DNA from: Deltaproteobacteria bacterium
GTDB taxonomy: Bacteria > Myxococcota_A > UBA9160 > JAFDDA01
Assembly (NCBI GenBank): GCA_019311105.1
Contig: JAFDDA010000060.1
Span: 1-53,628, forward strand
DNA length: 53,628 nucleotides
Direction: 5' to 3'
The notes beneath the pieces are model-generated. The model was not told the origin of the DNA. It ran no database searches and worked only from the letters and a program-made list of their open reading frames with translations. Positions 32,924 to 41,194 of this stretch are shown one piece after another (position 1 is the stretch's first letter; every line of letters starts with the position of its first letter). Both the position numbers and the translations under genes were made by a program.

Positions 32924-33190
32924 TCATCGCTCGCTCCCGAAGCGTATCATGCGTTCGAGCCAGCGCAGCCGAGCGGGCGGCGAGAGGCGTCGGCCCAGAA
33001 GGTCAGCTTGCCGGAGCTTCTCCAACCCTTCGGGATCGAGCCAACCCGTCTGTACATGGCTCAGAGGACGGAGGGGCTTGCCCGACTCCTGGCAATGCGG
33101 CGCGAAGGCCAATGTTTGGTAAACCTGTCCATCGAAGTCCGAAGGCAAAAAGGGGATCTGGCGATTCCTACACACGATAGTGGGTGTCAT
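32924..33190 (-). CDS. Hypothetical small protein
   Basis: An 88-residue frame ending LLGRRLSPPARLRWLERMIR, which looks like genuine protein sequence, and containing HVQTGWLDPEGLEKL. Its stop overlaps an ATG of the next minus-strand frame (ATGA). The start at 33190 lies only two bases from the oppositely directed gene at 33193, so the N-terminus is uncertain. Function unknown. Confidence 0.4.
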   Translation of the reverse strand: MTPTIVCRNRQIPFLPSDFDGQVYQTLAFAPHCQESGKPLRPLSHVQTGWLDPEGLEKLRQADLLGRRLSPPARLRWLERMIRFGSER

Positions 33191-33192
33191 CG

Positions 33193-33543
33193 ATGTTGAA
33201 ATACTACGCGTTCATGTTTCTGATCCTCGGAATCGGTCTCTACTTCGTCTTCATCAAGGATCCCTGCAATAACCAGGTGAGAACGGATTTCTTGAACCGG
33301 TTTCCCGGTTACGAGATCTTGGATCATGGTCCTTCCGAAGGATCTCGAGAAACTGTCCGCTGTCATATCTCCTATCGAAAGCCCGATAGTGAAGAGGTCT
33401 ATGAAGACATCTGGCTGTATCAGGACTCCGGTCGTGGCTGGGAGTTTTCGAAGATCCTCGAGAGCCGCAAGCAGACAGGGCCGGGCGGGGATCCCGGCGA
33501 CCGCCCTCGAAGTGACGATCCGGCGGCGTCTCCATCGCTCTGA
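33193..33543 (+). CDS. Hypothetical membrane-anchored small protein
   Basis: A 116-residue protein with an N-terminal hydrophobic anchor (YYAFMFLILGIGLYFVFI) and a soluble part of about 90 residues containing CNNQVRTDFLNRFPGYEI and VRCHISYRKPDSEEVYEDIW. The anchor suggests an exported domain. The ribosome site is weak. I do not recognise the family. Confidence 0.6.
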   Translation: MLKYYAFMFLILGIGLYFVFIKDPCNNQVRTDFLNRFPGYEILDHGPSEGSRETVRCHISYRKPDSEEVYEDIWLYQDSGRGWEFSKILESRKQTGPGGDPGDRPRSDDPAASPSL

Positions 33544-33671
33544 CCGCGAGAGCCAGGACGCCGGGCCCGTGATCCACGGGCCGCCGCGGTTCAACCGAGA
33601 CTCGACCCTCGAGGCCGTCGCCGAGCGCGGCTCCCGCAGACAAGGGTGGGCTCCGCGGCGCTCGCGAGGGC

Positions 33672-33741
33672 TTTTCGACCGACTGCCGGGTCTCAATGCT
33701 CGATTATTTTCGACCGACTGCCAGGTCTCAGTACTCGATCA
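33672..33741. repeat. 35-bp tandem duplication at a gene end
   Basis: Units 33672-33706 and 33707-33741 both begin TTTTCGACCGACTGCC and match except at four positions. The second unit covers the last codons and stop of the minus-strand hemerythrin gene, so the first is a duplicated gene tail in noncoding DNA. Confidence 0.85.
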
Positions 33742-34177
33742 GCTTCTCGCGGATCTTTGACCAATCGGCCGTGAGGGTCTGCTCCGCCATGGGGTAGAGC
33801 ATCTGCTCTTCTTTCTGGTTGTGCTGTTGAATCAGCATCAACAGCGTATCTCCCAGGTCGACGAGTTCGTCGTAATCGCCCCCGTCCGCGGCTGCACTCA
33901 TCTGCGCGATGAGCCCGCGCATCTGCTCATGCTCGGAGCGCATCACGAAGGTGGGGCCGCCGCCGGTCATGCCGCTGGCCTGCTCGAATGCCGGGAACAT
34001 CACCTCCTCCTCCATCCGGAGATGCCGCAGCATCTGGCTCTGGAACTCGCGCCACTTCTCCTTCTCGACCTCCCGTTCGCCGGCCTGTGCGGCGGCCTCG
34101 ACCTCGGCCCACCGTTCGTCGCAGCGGCGGTGGTCGTGGGTGAAGAACTCCTTCAGGCTCAGGCTGGCATCGGACAT
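33728..34177 (-). CDS. Hemerythrin HHE-domain protein
   Basis: A 149-residue four-helix protein with the HHE pattern: FFTHDHRRCDERW, MLRHLRMEEEVMFPAFEQA, RSEHEQMRGLI and IQQHNQKEEQMLYPMAE, giving the His/Glu diiron pocket. The start is ATG 34177 after GAGGAAG. It is divergent from the DUF2249/NnrS pair, a common arrangement in loci that handle nitric oxide or repair Fe-S clusters under nitrosative stress. A role in NO/O2 binding is inferred. Confidence 0.87.
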   Translation of the reverse strand: MSDASLSLKEFFTHDHRRCDERWAEVEAAAQAGEREVEKEKWREFQSQMLRHLRMEEEVMFPAFEQASGMTGGGPTFVMRSEHEQMRGLIAQMSAAADGGDYDELVDLGDTLLMLIQQHNQKEEQMLYPMAEQTLTADWSKIREKLIEY

Positions 34178-34267
34178 CGGGCGGCTTCCTCTTGGTGGCG
34201 CGGATCCCGGGAGCATGGGCAGCCCCGGAGCGTGCCTTCGTAGCAGTGTGCTAAGTAGGCTGCCAGC

Positions 34268-34777
34268 ATGGCTCACCAAGGCAGAGTCAAGGCGCGCAGC
34301 ACATCGATGCAGAACCGGTTGGACGGAGATTCGGACGGCGAGCGGATCTGCCATTCCCGCTTCGACGACCGCACGCCCGAATCGGCTCACGCGTTCGTCA
34401 TGCAGCAACTGACGACGCTCCGCGAGGGCTGCATTCTCGAACTCGAACTCGGCTTCGATCCTTCGGATGTTCTCGATGAGCTCGCCGAGCGCGGCGCCCA
34501 TGCCCAGCTCCAGAAGATTGCGCGCCACCGTTGGATGCTGCTGCTCCAGCCTCCGGGCGGAGGCGAGTTGCTGGACCTGTGCGACCTCGAGGCCCCCCTT
34601 CCGATGGAACGGGTCCTCGCCGAGGCGGCCGAGCTGCGGCCCGGCGAGGCGCTGATCGCCCGCACGCCTTGCTTCCCTCGGCCGCTGTTGGCGCAGCTCG
34701 ATCGCCGGGAACTCGACTGGGAGGCGGTCGAGGCAGCGGACGCAAGCGGGCTCGTCTGGGTCGGACGGCGCGGCTGA
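34268..34777 (+). CDS. DUF2249-family protein (TusA-like fold, two units)
   Basis: A 169-residue protein of two similar halves. The first includes DDRTPESAHAFVMQQL, EGCILELELGFDPSDVLDEL and the second LCDLEAPLPMERVLAEAAEL, PGEALIARTPCFPRPLLAQL, the pattern of DUF2249 domains. These are typically found beside hemerythrin, NnrS and nitrate/nitrite respiration genes, as here. No molecular function is established. It lies two bases before the NnrS fusion gene. Confidence 0.75.
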   Translation: MAHQGRVKARSTSMQNRLDGDSDGERICHSRFDDRTPESAHAFVMQQLTTLREGCILELELGFDPSDVLDELAERGAHAQLQKIARHRWMLLLQPPGGGELLDLCDLEAPLPMERVLAEAAELRPGEALIARTPCFPRPLLAQLDRRELDWEAVEAADASGLVWVGRRG

Positions 34778-34779
34778 GT

Positions 34780-37353
34780 ATGGACACCGGCCGCTTGAGC
34801 CTCCAGGACGCGCCGCCGCTCGCGGTTCCCGTCTTGTTCTTCCTGACCGCGCCGCTGGCCCTCGCAGCGGCGGGCGCCACGGTGCTCCTTGGCGGAGCCG
34901 ACGTGCTGACGAGCCGCTGGGCTCCACTCACGCTCGCCGTGACCCACCTCGGCACCCTCGGCTTCATCTCCATGGTGATGCTGGGCGCGACGTATCAGAT
35001 GACTGCGGTGGTCGTTGGAAGCTCCATCCCTTGGCCGCGATCGGCCTACGGCGTGTATGCGCTCTTCACGCTCGGCGTTGCCGGCTTCTGCTGGGGCATC
35101 GCGAGCGGGAACCCGTCGATCGTCTTCGTGGCGATCGCAATACTGACCTTCGCCGTCGGTCTCTTCGTGGTACCCGTCGGAATCGCGTTGTTCAGGGCGC
35201 CGTCCCTGAACGAGACGGTCTTCGGATTTCGCGCGGCCATCGCTTTCTTCTTTTTCGCGGCCGTCGCGGGCATCTGGATGGCTCACGGCTTCAGCGGCAT
35301 GGCCTTCCCTGGCTCCCGATTGCTCTGGAGCCAGGCACACCTCAGCGTGGCGCTCGTTGGCTGGGTGGGGGGGCTGCTTGCGGCGGTCTCGTGGCAGGTG
35401 CTGCCCATGTTCTATCTCGCGCCGCACCCGCCTGGTGTGATCAAGTGGACGGTTCAGATCCTCGTGGTCGTCGGTGCCGTCGGGCCCGTGATCATCCTCG
35501 GCATCGACTACCTCGGTCTGCTCGGCGAGGGCGGCCCCCCCCTCGAGCCCGCCGTCGCGGCGGCCGCCACGCCCGGCATCCTCGCGGTCTGGGTGCTGCA
35601 TCCGGCCGTCAGCGCCTGGAGCCTCTCGAAGAGGCGCCGCAAGCGCGTCGACCCGAGCCTGTACTTCTGGCAGGCCGGTCTGCTGATGGCTCCGCTCACC
35701 GCGCTAGCCGCCATCGCCGCCTGGTCGTTGGACGCACCGCACTGGGATGTCCTCTTCGGGTGGCTCGCGCTCTGGGGCTGGGTCGGCATGATCATGCACG
35801 GGATGCTCACGCGCATCGTGCCCTTTCTGGTCTGGTTGCATCGCTTCGCACCCGTGGTGGGCCGGATGCCCGTCCCCTCGGTCCGAAAGCTGTCCCCCGA
35901 CGCGTTCATTCACCGAGGGCTCGCGCTCCACCTCTCCTCGTTGCTCCTCGGCATCGCGGCCATCTTCACGGTCTCCGATCTGCTCTGCAGGCTCGCTGGG
36001 CTGGGGCTCATCCTGACGGCGGCCTCGATCGCACATCTCCTGGTCCACGTGCTGCGGCAACGACCTCCGGCGGAGGTCGTCTCCGCGGTGGCGCACGCTC
36101 TCGATGGGACCGATGCCCACTCGATCCCGCATCAGGCCGCAGCGATCCAGGTCCTCGACGCCCCGGGCCACTCGACGTCGGAGGCGTTCGGGCTGTGGGG
36201 CCGTGCCTTCCGGCCGTTCTTTCTGGCCGCCGCGCTCTACGGAGCGCTCGTGATTCCCTGGTGGACGGGAATCTGGCTCGGTGCCGTCCCCGCACCGGGG
36301 TGGCTGCTTCCGACGTGGTGGCACGGGCACGAGCTGATGTTCGGCTTCGCCGCCGCGGCGATCACCGGCTTCCTGCTCACGGCGTCACCCGTGTGGACGG
36401 GAGGGCCGGCACTTTCGGGCCGGCCGCTGGCCGCGCTGCTCGCGCTCTGGGTCGCGGGGCGGCTCGCTTTCGCGATGGCGGGGGCTCTGCCGGTTTCGCT
36501 CGTCGCCGCGGTCGACATCGCCTTCCTCCCCGCGGTCGCGTTGGTGCTGGTCCGTACGCTCTGGGGCTCGGGGCAGCGTAGGAACTACGCCATTGTGGGC
36601 ATCCTGGTCGTGCTGGCGACGGCCAATGGCGTGATGCACGCCGAGGCCCTCGACCTCACCTCGGGTGTCGCGGGACGAGCGCTGCGGTTCGCAGTCGATG
36701 GGGTCGTCGTCCTGATCCTCGTGATCGGCGGCCGCATCACTCCCCCATTCACCCAGAATGCCTTCCGGCGCAGCGGCATCGACCGCCCGGTCCGATCGTG
36801 GCCCTGGCTGAACGCGCTGGTGATCGGAGCGGCGGGGATGTTGGCGTTCGTGAGTCTCGTGAGCGCACGAACGCCGACGACCGGGATCCTCGCTGCGATT
36901 GCCGGCCTCGCCGGGGCCGTTCGGCTGGCCGGCTGGCAGCCGTGGCACACGCGATCGGACCCTCTCCTCTGGTCGCTCCACGCGGGATCCGCCTGGGTCG
37001 TCGTCGGGCTGCTCCTGGTCGGAGCCAGCGATCTCGGTGCGCCAATTCCGGCTGCAGCGGGCCTGCACGCACTGACTGCGGGAGCGATGGGAGCCACGAT
37101 CCTCGCCGTGATGACACGGGTCGGCCTCGGTCACACCGGGCGTCCCCTCGAGCTGCCCGATCACGTCGTCTGGTGCTACGGGCTGGTTCACGCGGGCACG
37201 CTTGCGCGAGTGGCAGCGCCGTTCGTTGGCGGGGACGGGCAGCGCGCCCTTCTGCTGGTGAGCGGGATCGCATGGGCGGCCGCATTCGGGCTCTTCGCTG
37301 TTCGCTACTGGCACATCCTCACGGAGCCGCGGCCCGATGGAAGGCCGGGATAG
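34780..37353 (+). CDS. Fusion of oxidase-subunit-I-like membrane domain and NnrS
   Basis: An 857-residue polytopic protein with about 24 predicted helices in two halves. The N-terminal half (to about residue 450) has LGTLGFISMVMLGATYQM and WGWVGMIMHGMLTRIVPFLV, resembling the subunit-I-like proteins that accompany NnrS. The C-terminal half (about 465-850) is NnrS (PF05940): LWGRAFRPFFLAAALYGALV, WHGHELMFGFAAAAITGFLL and GGRITPPFTQNAFR. NnrS is a haem- and copper-containing membrane protein that protects against nitric oxide. The start is ATG 34780 immediately after the DUF2249 stop. Whether the first half keeps metal sites is unclear. Confidence 0.85.
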   Translation: MDTGRLSLQDAPPLAVPVLFFLTAPLALAAAGATVLLGGADVLTSRWAPLTLAVTHLGTLGFISMVMLGATYQMTAVVVGSSIPWPRSAYGVYALFTLGVAGFCWGIASGNPSIVFVAIAILTFAVGLFVVPVGIALFRAPSLNETVFGFRAAIAFFFFAAVAGIWMAHGFSGMAFPGSRLLWSQAHLSVALVGWVGGLLAAVSWQVLPMFYLAPHPPGVIKWTVQILVVVGAVGPVIILGIDYLGLLGEGGPPLEPAVAAAATPGILAVWVLHPAVSAWSLSKRRRKRVDPSLYFWQAGLLMAPLTALAAIAAWSLDAPHWDVLFGWLALWGWVGMIMHGMLTRIVPFLVWLHRFAPVVGRMPVPSVRKLSPDAFIHRGLALHLSSLLLGIAAIFTVSDLLCRLAGLGLILTAASIAHLLVHVLRQRPPAEVVSAVAHALDGTDAHSIPHQAAAIQVLDAPGHSTSEAFGLWGRAFRPFFLAAALYGALVIPWWTGIWLGAVPAPGWLLPTWWHGHELMFGFAAAAITGFLLTASPVWTGGPALSGRPLAALLALWVAGRLAFAMAGALPVSLVAAVDIAFLPAVALVLVRTLWGSGQRRNYAIVGILVVLATANGVMHAEALDLTSGVAGRALRFAVDGVVVLILVIGGRITPPFTQNAFRRSGIDRPVRSWPWLNALVIGAAGMLAFVSLVSARTPTTGILAAIAGLAGAVRLAGWQPWHTRSDPLLWSLHAGSAWVVVGLLLVGASDLGAPIPAAAGLHALTAGAMGATILAVMTRVGLGHTGRPLELPDHVVWCYGLVHAGTLARVAAPFVGGDGQRALLLVSGIAWAAAFGLFAVRYWHILTEPRPDGRPG

Positions 37354-37773
37354 ATCGGGAGGCGGCCTCGCCGCGCTCCAGCCGCTTTCGGAGAACCCGC
37401 GGCGAGCGCCATGGCAGCCTCGCCGATTCGCGCGATTCGCGCGGGTCGCGGTCGAGACGGATTCGAGCGATTTCGCCGCGCCCCGCCGAAGCGACCCTGC
37501 CCGCCAGCGATGAGAAGGCCTGGGATCTCGAGACGGCGCATCGCGTCCATGGCAACCTCGGCCTTGAAGGGCGAGAGGCCCTCTGCGCTCTATGTGTGAC
37601 TCCATGTCACAGGCGCAAGCGGCTCCGGTTGAGCTGCGTCCAAAGCCCTACGATCGACCGCGAGGAGCTATGAGCGCGGTCATACCGGCTGGCTGGAGAG
37701 CGGGCTAATCATAATCGAAGGGACACCGGCGCTGTGCCTGGATGTCTCTTTTGCCTCGTTCGGAGGAGTTCGG
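37354..37773. other. Intergenic region upstream of the LuxR-type gene
   Basis: No full-size gene is convincing. The region contains short direct repeats (CGATTCGCG twice near 37424-37440). At 37670-37708 an ATG preceded by GAGGAG opens a 12-residue mini-frame (MSAVIPAGWRAG), about 65 bases before the regulator start. It may be a leader peptide or chance. Confidence 0.35.
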
Positions 37774-38283
37774 ATGGCCGCTGCAATCCCCGCTGTCGTC
37801 GTCGCCCGCAAGGACGGCACGCTCGTCACACAGAATGCTCCGGCCCGTCGCTTGATGGGCCAGGGGACCGGAAGACTGTGCTGGAACGTGGTTGGCGGGC
37901 TGGAGGACGCCGAGGGGCTTCCGTGCCAGCCGCACTGTGTGAGGCGTCTGCTGGCCAAAGGGCTGGAGCGCTCGCAGCGGGCGGATCTCAAGCTCGCCGG
38001 AAGAGAGCATCGCCTCACCTGCGTGCCGGTGGACGACACCGTCATCTGCGTGCTCGACCGCGGTGCAGAGCACGATCCCGACGAGTTTCAGCTCTTGACC
38101 GCCCGCGAACAGGACGTCCTTTCGCTTCTCGCTGATGGTGACGAGACCCAGGCCGTGGCGAAGAAGCTGGACGTCAGCGAGTCGACGGTGCGTACCCACG
38201 TAGAGAAGATGCGGGCCAAGCTCGGCGTCAGGACGCGCGCCGCTCTCGTGGCCTTGGGCTTCCGTTTCGGATACCTGAGCTGA
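37774..38283 (+). CDS. LuxR-family regulator with PAS-like N-terminus
   Basis: A 169-residue regulator. Residues ~1-100 look like a small PAS-type sensory domain (PAVVVARKDGTLVTQNAPAR, GRLCWNVVGG) with four cysteines (CWNV, CQPHC, TCVPV) plus CVLD, suggesting a metal, Fe-S or redox input. Residues ~108-165 are a LuxR helix-turn-helix: LTAREQDVLSLLADGDETQA, then LDVSESTVRTHVEKMRAKLG. The start is ATG 37774 after GGAGGAG. Its place among nitrogen-oxide genes suggests it regulates them, but this is inference. Confidence 0.85.
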   Translation: MAAAIPAVVVARKDGTLVTQNAPARRLMGQGTGRLCWNVVGGLEDAEGLPCQPHCVRRLLAKGLERSQRADLKLAGREHRLTCVPVDDTVICVLDRGAEHDPDEFQLLTAREQDVLSLLADGDETQAVAKKLDVSESTVRTHVEKMRAKLGVRTRAALVALGFRFGYLS

Positions 38284-38694
38284 GGGATCCGGGTCGTTCC
38301 TCTGCTGCTGGATAGAACGCCACCCACCGGCGAGCATCGCACCCAGCGCCTCCTTCCCGACCGAAGCCAGAGTGCTCATGGTGCCTCTGCACACCTCGGG
38401 CCTGTGCGTGGGAGGGGTGCCTTCACCGTGACGTCGATCGGATGATGAGAGAGACGAGCTGTGTTTCGGCAACGTCCCCTAGTGCCGGGGTCGATGCAAA
38501 ACCCAGGTCGCGCGGGCTATCGATTTGACGCAGGGACTTGGAAAAAATAGCCTGTATCTGCACCGCGGGAGTTCGCGCGTCCTTCGTGCAGGCGCGTGAC
38601 CGGGTTGCATCGTATCGGAACCCCATCGGTCGATGGCCTCGCGAATGAATACTGATCCACACGTTTCGTGTGGGTGACAGGGAGACACGAAACG
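38284..38694. other. Intergenic region with possible promoter and leader hairpins
   Basis: No convincing gene. A possible promoter is TTGACG (38525-38530), 17 bases, TAGCCT (38548-38553), on the plus strand. The last 40 bases hold two mutually exclusive hairpins, listed separately. Confidence 0.4.
38657..38694 (+). promoter_or_regulatory. Two alternative hairpins before the rhomboid start codon
   Basis: CCACACG (38657-38663) pairs with CGTGTGG (38667-38673), 7 bp with a 3-base loop. CGTTTCGTGT (38662-38671) pairs with ACACGAAACG (38685-38694), 10 bp with a 13-base loop that contains the ribosome site GGGAG. The second stem ends at the base before GTG 38695. The two cannot form together, so they could switch translation. 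Confidence 0.5.
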
Positions 38695-39492
38695 GTGTAC
38701 GGACAGCAGTCCATGCGCTTTGGACCGCCGGAGACCCCGAAGATCATCAAGCAGCTGATGATCGCGAACCTGGTGGTCTTCATTGCGCAGCTGGTCGTCC
38801 CACAGAGCGTCTCTGATCTGGCTGCCGTGCAGCCCAGCGCCGTGTGGAACGGGGGCTACCTCTGGCAGCCTTTCACCTACATGTGGATGCATGGCGGCTT
38901 CGCGCACATCGGGATGAACTGCTTCGCGCTGTGGATGTTCGGGTCAGAGGTCGCCCTGGTCTGGGGGACGAGACGCTTCCTCCGTTTCTACCTGCTATGC
39001 GGTGTCGGCGCCGGCTTCATCATCGCCAGCTGGCCGTTCGCGACGCTGCTCTTCTCGGGCACGGACGTCGACGTACTGGACACGTACACGGTGGGCGCAT
39101 CGGGCTCGATCTATGCCGTCGTGCTGGCGTACTCGTTGATGTGGCCGGATCGTCGCATCATGCTGATCTTCCCGCCGGTGAGCTTTCGCGCCATCTGGCT
39201 GATCCCGCTGCTCCTCGGCATGACGATCATGATGGGCGGATCCGAGGGCGGCATCAGTCACGTCGGCCACCTGGGCGGCGTCTTGCTGGGCTGGCTCTAC
39301 CTGCGCCGCCATGGCGTGGTCGAGGAAATGCCCTCCTCGGGTACCGCTGCCTCGCGGGCCGCTTCCTCGAGCGCCCTCAGACGCCGCTGGCGGCGCTGGC
39401 GCATGCGCAAGAAGCTGCGCTCCGTCCAAACCGGGCAGGCCCAGCTGCCGCACGAGAACCAGGACCGCAACGACGGCGACCTGACTCCCTGA
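38695..39492 (+). CDS. Rhomboid-family intramembrane serine protease
   Basis: A 265-residue membrane protease with about six helices. The family motifs are WQPFTYMWMHGGFAHIGMN with the conserved His/Asn region, the nucleophile in VGASGSIYAV (Ser136), and the catalytic His192 in SHVGHLGGVLLGWL. A basic, hydrophilic C-terminal tail of about 55 residues follows. I choose GTG 38695 because GGGAG lies upstream; ATG 38713 is an alternative. Substrates unknown. Confidence 0.88.
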   Translation: MYGQQSMRFGPPETPKIIKQLMIANLVVFIAQLVVPQSVSDLAAVQPSAVWNGGYLWQPFTYMWMHGGFAHIGMNCFALWMFGSEVALVWGTRRFLRFYLLCGVGAGFIIASWPFATLLFSGTDVDVLDTYTVGASGSIYAVVLAYSLMWPDRRIMLIFPPVSFRAIWLIPLLLGMTIMMGGSEGGISHVGHLGGVLLGWLYLRRHGVVEEMPSSGTAASRAASSSALRRRWRRWRMRKKLRSVQTGQAQLPHENQDRNDGDLTP

Positions 39493-39642
39493 GATGCGGA
39501 GCTCATACGCGGAACAGCGACCCTGCTCCAGCCCGGGCGCTGGGATCGCGATCGGAGCTGGGTCGCCCGCTCGTGTCACTTCGAGCCGCCCCGGGTGCTC
39601 CCGAGACTCCGGGGCGGTTCAGCCCGCGCAGGAGTCTCTCCC

Positions 39643-40257
39643 GTGAGCGGTCGGAACATCATCGCGCTCGACCCGAGTCGACGCGCGCGGAAGGCGTTCC
39701 CCGAAAAGGGCATCGTCGCGATGCTCATCTTCTTGATCTTCGACGCGATGTTGTTCACCGGCATGGTGGGCATCTTCATGCTCACGCGGACGGCCGCAGG
39801 TGGCGAGTGGCCACCGGCCGGACAGCCATGGTTCCCGCCGGGGGAGACGGCCATCAATACCGCGGCCCTGCTGCTCAGCGGCGCCCTGGTCTTCCGGTCG
39901 GCTCGCATGTGGGAGAAGCGGGAGGCCCGGATCGGCCCTCTCCTCTTCACCGCCATCCTGCTGGGCGCCTTCTTCGTATTCTTCCAGGGCGTCGTATGGG
40001 TCGGCCTGATCGGCCAGGGGCTGAGCCTGACCTCGAGCCAGCATGGCCACTTCTTCTATCTCGTCGCGGGAATGCACGGCGCCCATGTCGTGGGCGGCCT
40101 GATCTTCCTGGGCATCGTCTGGCGGCGCCTGAAGCCTGTCCACGACGACGACGGGCCGCGGGGATCCCTGACCAGCGGCACCTTCAAGACCGCTCGCATT
40201 TTCTGGTACTTCGTGGTGGGCGTCTGGCCCGTCCTCTACTTCTCCCTCTACTTTTGA
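39643..40257 (+). CDS. Haem-copper oxidase subunit III / NorE-like protein
   Basis: A 204-residue membrane protein with five hydrophobic segments and the subunit III pattern: MLIFLIFDAMLFTGMVGIFM, GETAINTAALLLSGALVFR, LLGAFFVFFQGVVWVGLI, FYLVAGMHGAHVVGGLIFLG and IFWYFVVGVWPVLYFSLYF. Without oxidase subunits I or II beside it, and among NnrS and nitrite reductase genes, a NorE-like role near nitric oxide reductase is likely, but the subunits with catalytic metals are not in the window. The start is GTG 39643 after AGGAG. Confidence 0.85.
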   Translation: MSGRNIIALDPSRRARKAFPEKGIVAMLIFLIFDAMLFTGMVGIFMLTRTAAGGEWPPAGQPWFPPGETAINTAALLLSGALVFRSARMWEKREARIGPLLFTAILLGAFFVFFQGVVWVGLIGQGLSLTSSQHGHFFYLVAGMHGAHVVGGLIFLGIVWRRLKPVHDDDGPRGSLTSGTFKTARIFWYFVVGVWPVLYFSLYF

Positions 40258-40321
40258 GGTGGGAGCTCTCGAGCTCTTCGGGCTGCGACGGGTCCTGGCA
40301 CCACACCGGGTGAGGTCCGCT

Positions 40322-40984
40322 TCACCAGACCGCCGCGCAACCGCCTGCCGGCAATCCGACTCGCGCACGGAGGTCGACGAGCGGCTCAGCCATGACTTCC
40401 TCATAGGGGAAGCGGAACATGTTCGGTAGCGTTCGCGCGGCCTTGACGAGGCTGCGACTCTCGACCCAGATCCGGCGCAGCCTCAGATAGCGGGCCGCCA
40501 GATACGGCAATCCTGTCGTGAACACGGTCGACACCGGGTCCCGTGTGTTGACGAACAAGAACAGGTGCAGCGCGATCTCTTCTTGAGGGGTCACGCCGAT
40601 GCCGAGCATGACGTGGTGCAGGTCGTGCAGCCGTGCGAAGCGCGCGAAGACCCAGTTTCGCTCCAAGTCTTCGAGGCAGTCCGGGTACACCTTGGCGTGG
40701 AAGTCCGGGTCGAAGCCATGAGTCGTGAAGAACCGACTGTAGGCTCCGCCGAGCGTGGTCTCCGGCAGACTTGCCAGCGCGTGGTGGTCGATCGGCGTGC
40801 GAGTCAGCGACTCCAGGTACACACGCTCCGATGCATCGACACCGATGAGCATTTGACGGAAAGCCAGTCTCATCATCGGCGTGTCGATGATGCCGTGCAG
40901 GAACTCGATGCCTAGATCGAGAGCGAACGGGTCCTTCAGCAACCCGGGCAGGGTTCTCCGAAGCGGTTGGAGGTGCATTGCCAC
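40322..40984 (-). CDS. Coq4-like protein
   Basis: A 220-residue helical protein with the COQ4 signature (PF05019): LPETTLGGAYSRFF, then the zinc motif RLHDLHHVMLGIG followed by the downstream glutamate in PQEEIALHLF. COQ4 organises ubiquinone biosynthesis and has recently been linked to C1 decarboxylation/hydroxylation of the quinone ring. This indicates a ubiquinone-type quinone pool. It is transcribed with the small membrane gene upstream (6-base gap). Confidence 0.82.
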   Translation of the reverse strand: MAMHLQPLRRTLPGLLKDPFALDLGIEFLHGIIDTPMMRLAFRQMLIGVDASERVYLESLTRTPIDHHALASLPETTLGGAYSRFFTTHGFDPDFHAKVYPDCLEDLERNWVFARFARLHDLHHVMLGIGVTPQEEIALHLFLFVNTRDPVSTVFTTGLPYLAARYLRLRRIWVESRSLVKAARTLPNMFRFPYEEVMAEPLVDLRARVGLPAGGCAAVW

Positions 40985-40990
40985 GACGAG

Positions 40991-41194
40991 TCAGCCCAGC
41001 AGTCCGACCGCGATTCGAATGGTTCCGAACGCGATCAGAAAAGGAGGGCCGTACTGGCTGAATGATGGGTGCTGGTCGCGCCAGTTCGACCAGTACTCGA
41101 GACTCGACTCGGTCCGACTGATCTGGCCGTTGATCAGGGCGTGGAAGAACATGCCGCCCAGGATGTTAGCCGCTCCGATCAAGTAGTCGGACAT
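40991..41194 (-). CDS. Small hypothetical membrane protein
   Basis: A 67-residue protein with hydrophobic stretches at both ends (YLIGAANILGGMFFHALI and FLIAFGTIRIAVGLLG) around a polar middle (SSLEYWSNWRDQHPSFSQYG). ATG 41194 or GTG 41209 may be the start. It is six bases upstream of the Coq4-like gene on the same strand. Family unknown. Confidence 0.55.
   Translation of the reverse strand: MSDYLIGAANILGGMFFHALINGQISRTESSLEYWSNWRDQHPSFSQYGPPFLIAFGTIRIAVGLLG

Noticed and set aside
37705-38472. Minus-strand frame starting MSTLASVGKEALGAML near 38378
   Set aside because: The first residues look protein-like, but the frame runs on as the shadow of the LuxR-type gene and has no good ribosome site.
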